Shown piece by piece: positions 57,259 through 64,000 of a DNA stretch of 64,000 nucleotides. Position numbers and translations under genes: made by a program. Location of the stretch: positions 45,003,501-45,067,500 of the forward strand of contig CM065803.1 in NCBI GenBank assembly GCA_033398695.1, written 5' to 3'. Positions within the stretch are counted from its first letter, which is position 1, and each line of letters begins with the position of its first letter. This DNA is from Orobanche coerulescens (taxonomy: Eukaryota > Streptophyta > Magnoliopsida > Lamiales > Orobanchaceae). Below the pieces are notes generated by a model. The model was not told the origin of the DNA, searched no databases, and worked only from the letters and a program-made list of their open reading frames with translations.

Positions 57259-59529
57259 TACTACACCACTTAAAATAAGTTTCGTCCTCGAAACTTGCAA
57301 TCCGTCATAAAAACAAATAAACCGTTCAACCAAAATATCCCGAAATAATCACGACAACGATGAATCATCATTATTACCGAATAACCAAAATAGCATACTT
57401 ACATATGCGCCAAGTCGACGATCTCCTGAGATACTAGCAAGTGACTTCACTGAAAATCCTCAACACGCTTACAATAACAATTCCATAAGTCCCAACCAGA
57501 TATATTATCGTCAGATGAAATAATCTATTCGTGTCAGATCTTGTCTGCCTGATCGCACAATCAAATCCCAATCCAGATACAAATCAATAATACACGATAC
57601 AACTGTGAAACAACTGTCCAAAATAATGACAACAGACCCTGAAATATCGACATAACGTCCGAACGCTCATACGATCGTTAACGATGATCAATCAACAAAT
57701 TAGCCAAGAATATCATCGAGATGATAAACTCTAATTCGACCATCCAAAGGTCAAAACACACTTCGAGAATACTTTCACACGGTAAGTTCCAACATGGTCA
57801 ACACAGAACCACAGAAACAGATATACGAAAGAATAACATTCTCAAAATGACACACCAATCACGTACAGTATATCTCAATAAACATACCCGACTGGCGAAC
57901 ATATCCAATCCTATATGGAGTGGGAACGACCACTCAATATTCAAAGCAACCAGCATGGGGTCACCATCTCCAATGTCTCAGTTTCACAAAACCCACAGTT
58001 CCAAAATTACATCATGTGCATGAATTCTACATCCTGTAGCATACTCTTCTTATCCGATCAATCAACCGATCATCCCTAGATAACCAACTACCATACTGAA
58101 GTTCGAATCTTTATTCATCTTACCGTACTGATGCCTTATCCAGTTTGTGAGTCACACTCATAACTCCATCATGATATGCATTATGCACTAAATGCGTATT
58201 TATATCGATCATATTTTCAAAACCAGTTTGAAATCATATAGTCTCGTCAAAAGACAAATTTCCGAAAGTTCTTTCAAAAATTTCAAAACTCAAAATATAA
58301 ATTTTCGTAAGTCCATGAAATCAATTTTCGAAAAAATTAAATCGGTTCGCTGGTGCCAAGTATTCGATAACAGTTTCCTTCGATTCTACACGATTTCGAA
58401 GTTTCAAATGAAAACTATGCAAATGCTAGACTACATCCATATTACTGTATACCAATTCGGTTCGCTATTCCATCGGAAAACCACACGATAAAGTTCCGAA
58501 ATTTCAGTATTTAAACTCCGACCAAAAACTCCTTTTTCCACACATGACTCGCAACATCAACCATTATCCCATCCTGGATCACCTCAAATATGCTATGACA
58601 AAACATTGAAACAAATCAACACAGCGAAAGACTTCCCGAGAAGTTTCTTTTGAACAAGTAATCTAGAACCCCGAAAGGCAGGAATGACATAGATAAACGA
58701 TTGATAAAGTGTTTTACAATTCTCGGGAGTTTTAAGAAAACAGAAAGGCCTTTTGAAACATTAGGGTCTCAGCCCGTATCTCGTTCCGCATTACAAGAAG
58801 TTTAAAAAGTAGAAAACCCTTTTTCGGACCCCAAGTCCTGAGTTATAAAACAATTTCAAAAATCTATTGGGTCTCGACCCAAAAATCATTTACGGTAAAA
58901 CATCCGTAAAACATTTATTTTGAAAATTACCATTTTCAAATGCTCAAAAACAGTTCATATATCATAAAATGAATTAACATTCCTACATGTTCTCCTGAAC
59001 AATCCACAACATTTCTCCCAAATGCACAATTCCGTTCCAAAATCTAACTGATATATTGATTTCCAAAATCATAACTTCTCAAGATCATCAATCCTGTCCC
59101 AATTCTGTCATCTCATACTGTGAAGCATAATATCTTTCTGAATCTGAAAACGTATCAACTTGGAACGGCAATAAATCTCAATGAAATTCAAAAATCCAAA
59201 TACTTACAGATCGAGAAGCCGATGATTCCCCGTGATACTGGCACATGTCTAGACTCAAGAAAATACTCGACACAGGTACTTTCAAAACACACGTTTTGCA
59301 AACTCAGTTCAACTCGAGAACACAGCAGATCTCTTTCCAGAGAATCACGTTAACACCGTTTGAAAAAAACTTACAACAATCCCAATACCACACTTGATAA
59401 ATCACATAACCCATAAGCCCGAGTGAACAACAAAAACTCACGGCTCTAGTATTAGTCAATTGATAACTCGAATGACGCGACCAAAACACGACCCAACTCG
59501 ACCCAAATGCCTAGGTTTTCTCAACCTAA
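57259..59529 (-). other. Internal region of LARD-like element
   Basis: It is non-coding. At the left end TTTCGAGGACGAAAC and TTAAGTGGTG (minus strand, 57259-57297) represent the family's pol end and a degraded polypurine tract. The rest has only short frames without protein similarity that I can recognise. Confidence 0.75.
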
Positions 59530-59541
59530 GCTCCGATACCA
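59530..59541 (-). other. Primer binding site of LARD-like element
   Basis: The minus strand reads TGGTATCGGAGC, five bases inside the LTR, identical to the PBS at 3094-3105. Confidence 0.85.
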
Positions 59542-59546
59542 TATTC

Positions 59547-62500
59547 TGTAACACCCCCAGATCCGACCGAGAATATTACAGCGCCGTGGGCCCCGAGATG
59601 GAACCCACAAGGCTGAAGGAAATTTTCGCAAACATTTACAAACGCCTAAAAGGCTAACGACGGTATTATCTATTAAAAACATTCGAAGATTTATAAAACT
59701 CGTTTATCAAACCGTCGTAAAAACTCATTTGAAACCACAAGGCCCAAAATGCCAAAACTCAACAGTTTAAAAACATACGTTAAGCTATCGCTTACACGTA
59801 CCGACAGAATAGATTTAGACAATGATTTCCAAAGTAACCTAAGTTACCGGATACCAAAAAGGCCATTTAAAAATACTCACGCAGCGGATAAAGACAATCA
59901 ATTAGGATACTCTAGCAGCGGAATACAACAACTGATCAGAAACTCAAAACACAAATACATGCCCTTGCCAGTATCCTCCGAGAAGTTCATCTCTCCACGA
60001 CCGCTACAAGCTTGATAATCCAAGAACCTAAAAAAGAAAGCCCACGACGGGGTCAGCCATAATATCCAACAATGATAACCATCACATCTCGTCAATAATT
60101 ACATATCAATGGAAATACTAAGTAAGAATACGACCAATGTAATCTTACCGTCGTAACTTTACGAGAATCCACGATTCGTATCCTTAACAACACACTAAAA
60201 TAATACCGAAATATCTGTACGGTATCTCAACAATACTCAAGGTTCTCAAAACATTATCATAACTCGCGATACGGAAATTATACCAACTCTGGCCAATTCA
60301 ATCCATCGGATAACATCGACAATTCCAATACGATAATCGATTGTCCATCAAAGACAAGTACCAAGGAAATACGGAACATACCTCAAGATACGAAATACCA
60401 TGACAATCACGTCAGTCTAATCCGAGATCAGATCAACATAACATACGGATATGGTCCTAACACAAGACCTACAAATGCATACTCATATGACAACGTCAAT
60501 ATGATCACAACAATAACGACAATGTATACTTATGGCAAACCCATAATATACATATGCACAACAACAATACATGGCAATCCGATGATCCAGCGTTCACTTT
60601 CTAGATCCCCCGATGATCCCGTCAGACCAACCCGAGGTGGAAAACCCGTCCGTTGATCCAGCGCACGCTAGCATAGATCCCCCGATGATCCCGTCGGACC
60701 AACACGAGGTGGACATAAAACAACAATGCACAAATGCATATAACAATGATACACAATGCATGACAACAAAGATACACGCATGTATCACAACATGATCGAC
60801 ATGAAATGACAAAAATGATTAGAGTACTTGCCTCGAGTCCTTCGAGAGCAATCTCGATGTCCAGACCATCACGAACCATTATTCTGAATATTCGACGATC
60901 CGAAATGTCACGGATGGTACATAATTCACGCCTTTGTCTATACCATGATGTATCCTCGATACCAAGTATGCCAACAAGAATGTAAATCATATACATTATG
61001 ATTTAATTCCCAAAACTCCAATACAACCTATAATATCAACTCTCATGTGATTACGATTTATAAACATTGCTATACGAATTATAAACGAATGAAACTGAAA
61101 CCATTCATTAAATATTATAAACTGAGCAAGTAATAACTTGCCTCGATACCAATGAAGCCGTTACCAATTCCTTGTCGTCGTCTACATGTCCCTCGGCCCT
61201 GATCAAAGTAATCTACGAACATTCTTGAATACGACCGCAAAGCATGGTTCTAAACATCGATCAATAATCTCAACCTATTACAATAATCGATTTAACACAC
61301 ATTCGATAACAATCAACAATCGATATAACTAATCCACAAACCTAACGATTCCAAAATATCTCGATTAAACACAAGTCCGAACAATCTAACTCAAACAATT
61401 ACGAATTCATTCCCATGATTCCACAAAGCCCACATATCGATTCGATAAGGCGAGTATACAAACTTAACCGAAATATTCCAATCAATTTCTCTTTCAAAAC
61501 TTCAATCAAACACCTTGAAGGCGGAATTCAAAGGTATATTCGAATCATCAATCAACAAACACCAACCACATCAAGAACACGAAGAACATAATCACAAACA
61601 TATATATCCTTCAACATTACATGATTCTAGCCATCGATACGAACTAAACCACCAAAATATATCAAGTATCTCAAACATCCCAAAATATTAGAGTTCAAGC
61701 CAATTACCTTCAATCCGGCGAAAGAATCAATAATGGTGTAATAATCCTTGTTCCAAGCTTTCCTAGATGTTATCACTTCATAAACCAACTCAAAAGCTGA
61801 GGTTTAGGGGTTAAAAATCGAGTTTGGGTGATTTGGGACGAAAGGGGATCGTGTAGGATGGGTTGGGAAATGAAATTCCCGACTGCTTTACGTTTTTATA
61901 CGCCCAGGCATGTTAGCGTACGCTAACTTCATCAATAGCGTGCGCTACCTGTTCCCAGAATACAGACAGTATAGTTTTTGCCATTTTGAGCATAACTCAC
62001 TCATCCGGACTCCGATTAACTCACCGTTTGAACCATTAGAAAGCTAACTCGATGCTCTATTATACTGTTATGTTTCAGAATTTTTGGAGTTTTCAAGAAT
62101 CGGTGGTGATTTTCCAAAGTCGAACCTTATACACATTACTTTCCAAACAAGTGTCCAAATCTTATTTCCACTAACATTTCAACATATAGTCTTCTTAATC
62201 ATATCATATACACCAAGAATTATAATCACTTGCATGTTCATCATCATACGAAGTAAATAATAACAACAACATTAAAAACCCAAAATAAAGGGAGATATTA
62301 ACCAACATATCTCTTGAGGAAAAACAACACCGTTCAAAACCACACGAATCATATCAATATCCGCATATCAACCATATTATCAACATAACTCAGTAATCCA
62401 TCTCATAACCATACTCATCAACTCATAAACATGACGATCATCAACTCAAGAATATCATATACAATCCAAAATGAAATCCCAAAGTGGAGAGTAATTACCT

Positions 62501-63435
62501 CTTTGAAGGAATGGATTGAATCCCAAGGTTGAATCCGTTTTCAATCACTTCCAAGCTTCAAATGTTGTTAGGAATGATCAACTCAAGTGTTTGAAACCTC
62601 AACTTCTCTCTAAGACCTCTCTCTATCGGTTCACATGAACAAATGGACGGAAATGACGAATAATGGCCAACTGCACTTATATATATACTGTACATTACTA
62701 ACGTACGCTAACATCTTCAGTTAACGTACGTTACACACTTAGCGTGCGCTAACTGTCTTTGTTAGCGTGCACTATCGAAGTCCAGAGGCAAATCGTCTTC
62801 GCATGAAGTGATTTACGTACGCAATGCCCATGCAATAGCGTACGTAAATGCCTCTATTTAGCGTACGCAAGTGTCCTACCTTAGCGTGCGCTACTCATAG
62901 TTGACTCGTTTGTCTGTATGCTTCCGAAGACATGTCCACACGCCGAAAGTGCTGACGAGGATAAGATTCCTTCTTGTCCGATATACAGTTAGCGTGCGCT
63001 AACCTTTAGGGTTTAGCGTGCGCTAGTACTACATTACAAACATCCGTTGACTTATCAGAACATGCGCCGAAAGTGGCCTGGTCCACACGAAGATTCCTTC
63101 CGATCTGACTGCATTAGCGTGCGTTATCTTATATCCGTAGCGTATGCTAAACCTGCACGATAGCGTGCGCTACTCATGGTTATTAGCGTGCGCTAATAAT
63201 GTTACACTTAGCCATTTTCAGCTATTCTTGTCCAACGTCTCAACATATAGAATACGAACATACGACATACTGAATACATATACTTCGTACATCCAATTGT
63301 CGACCAAGTACGACAATTATACAAATACATATGTCTCGGTCCTTCAATTATTTTACCCATACTGTACAGATTCCACGCTGTACAACATAACTCGGATAAC
63401 ATTAAACAATAGTAATAGAAATTCCGGATATTACA
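59547..63435 (-). repeat. 5' LTR of LARD-like element (3889 bp)
   Basis: It is nearly identical to 53392-57258. It differs by scattered substitutions and a 24-bp insertion near 63001-63024 that adds one palindrome copy. The TATA box is near 62678 and the palindrome array spans about 62699-63203. It is followed by GAGAG. Confidence 0.9.
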
Positions 63436-64000
63436 GAGAGTTGCCACTTGCTTCTGGCCAACTTTTTTCTTCTTCTTCCCCCACTTGGGTTTAGAAGTCG
63501 AAACACCAGTTGTAGCAAGAACTTGATACCTTGCCTGAAGAGACCTTCCGCAGCTTGAAGCCCTGTCAGCAATTCCGCCAAGGTATACTCCTTGCGATTC
63601 ATATTGTAGTTAGACCGAACTGCTCAAAGCTCTTGGGTAAGTTGCCTAGGATGATATCGACCTGCGTTTCTGCATCGATAGTTGCCCCTAGGATATCAAG
63701 TTCATATAGATGGTAAATCATCTTTAGAACATGATCCCTTACCGGGGTTCCTTCAGGCATTTGGGTCGTCATCAAGACCCTCATAGCATTTTGCCTAGCT
63801 GCCCGGTTCTGATGACCGAACATCTCGACGAGATTTTTCAGCATTTCTGCGGCCATTCCCATACTCTGATGTTATGCTGCTATACATTTGCTAAATAAGC
63901 CAAAATGTAACAGCGAGCCATCTCATCAGATTCTTCCATTTGCAGTATTCTTTCACCTCATCAGGTGTCGAATCCATATCTGGTTTCAGTGGGCATTCCT
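63436..64000 (-). pseudogene. Copia gag, right of the insertion (cut by window edge)
   Basis: Minus-strand reading gives copia Gag: LKNLVEMFGHQNRAARQNAM, VLMTTQMPEGTPVRDHVLKM, IIYHL..LDILGATIDAETQ, DIILGNLPKSFEQF, then MNRKEYTLAELLTGLQAAEG and a Lys-rich stretch (PKWGKKKKK-like) that runs to the GAGAG duplication. Frame changes occur near 63602 and 63560. This confirms that the element continues beyond the right edge. Confidence 0.85.

Larger units (their letters stand above)
53392..63435 (-). mobile_element. Large non-coding LTR element (LARD-like) of the Tekay group
   Basis: Two LTRs of 3867 and 3889 bp flank only 2288 bp of internal sequence without coding remnants. The target duplication GAGAG (53387-53391 and 63436-63440) is perfect. 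An initiator-Met-type PBS lies next to the right LTR and a TTTCGAGGACGAAA-type 3' end next to the left LTR, so the element is on the minus strand. Both features are typical of Tekay/Del elements, which must supply the proteins in trans. The LTRs are nearly identical, so insertion is fairly recent. Confidence 0.9.
46022..64000 (-). mobile_element. Second Ty1/copia element, minus strand, twice interrupted
   Basis: The 3' LTR is at 46022-47501, then reading leftward from the right edge: gag (64000-63441 and 53386-53280), protease, integrase, RT and RNase H. The 5' LTR is beyond 64000. Two insertions split it: a solo LTR in RNase H (47716-49789) and the large non-coding element in gag (53392-63435). 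Many stops and frame changes show decay. I cannot place the copia lineage with confidence. Confidence 0.85.

Noticed and set aside
57259..59529. Possible pol remnant in the LARD internal region
   Set aside because: I looked for RT, RNase H and integrase motifs on both strands and found none. Only the PBS and the 3' end signature are recognisable.

Overview
The window is plant nuclear DNA, almost certainly from a eudicot. It holds split genes with GT..AG introns, plant-type LTR retrotransposons (Tekay/Del, Tat and Athila lineages of Ty3/gypsy; Tork and other Ty1/copia), MITEs, and one host gene: a three-exon GT47 (exostosin-family) glycosyltransferase at 23027-26028 on the minus strand. The species cannot be told from this sequence. 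Nearly everything else is transposable element, much of it nested.

Left block (1-17.4 kb). A minus-strand Tekay/Del-like element (RT, protease, gag, PBS, 5' LTR) enters from the left edge and ends at 13885. Its 5' LTR is split by an 8.3-kb non-autonomous Tat-like element (3715-12031, TSD CATCA). That inner element has equal-length LTRs, a gag gene and an antisense spliced gene with its own TATA box, but no pol. The Tekay-like element itself lies against the downstream part of another LTR (13886-16637), followed by the 3' end of a chromovirus-like element.

Middle block (17.4-28.1 kb). A copia-type LTR with a PBS is interrupted by a solo LTR. Then come AT-rich intergenic DNA, the GT47 gene, a Stowaway-like MITE, and a fossil gypsy gag carrying an hAT-type MITE with a perfect 8-bp TSD.

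Right block (28.1-64 kb). A complete but decayed Tork-like copia element (28107-34973) is followed by a 5'-truncated Athila element (35459-44566). The Athila element has pol, an Athila-type extra ORF with its own leader intron, a polypurine tract and a 3' LTR. It abuts an old minus-strand copia (44567-46021, carrying a solo LTR). A second minus-strand copia element lies inside that old copia and runs off the right edge. This second copia was split twice: by a solo gypsy LTR (47716-49789) and by a 10-kb non-coding element with two almost identical 3.9-kb LTRs (53392-63435, TSD GAGAG).

The most notable pattern is that several LTR families here carry arrays of short, CpG-containing, self-complementary motifs just upstream of a TATA box (TAGCGTGCGCTA, TACGTACGTA, ACACGGCCGTGT and CGATCG types). 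In the Athila element the same repeat unit also occurs a second time, inside the element and upstream of its extra ORF, followed by TATA-like sequence and a spliced leader. This looks like an internal promoter built from the LTR promoter module.
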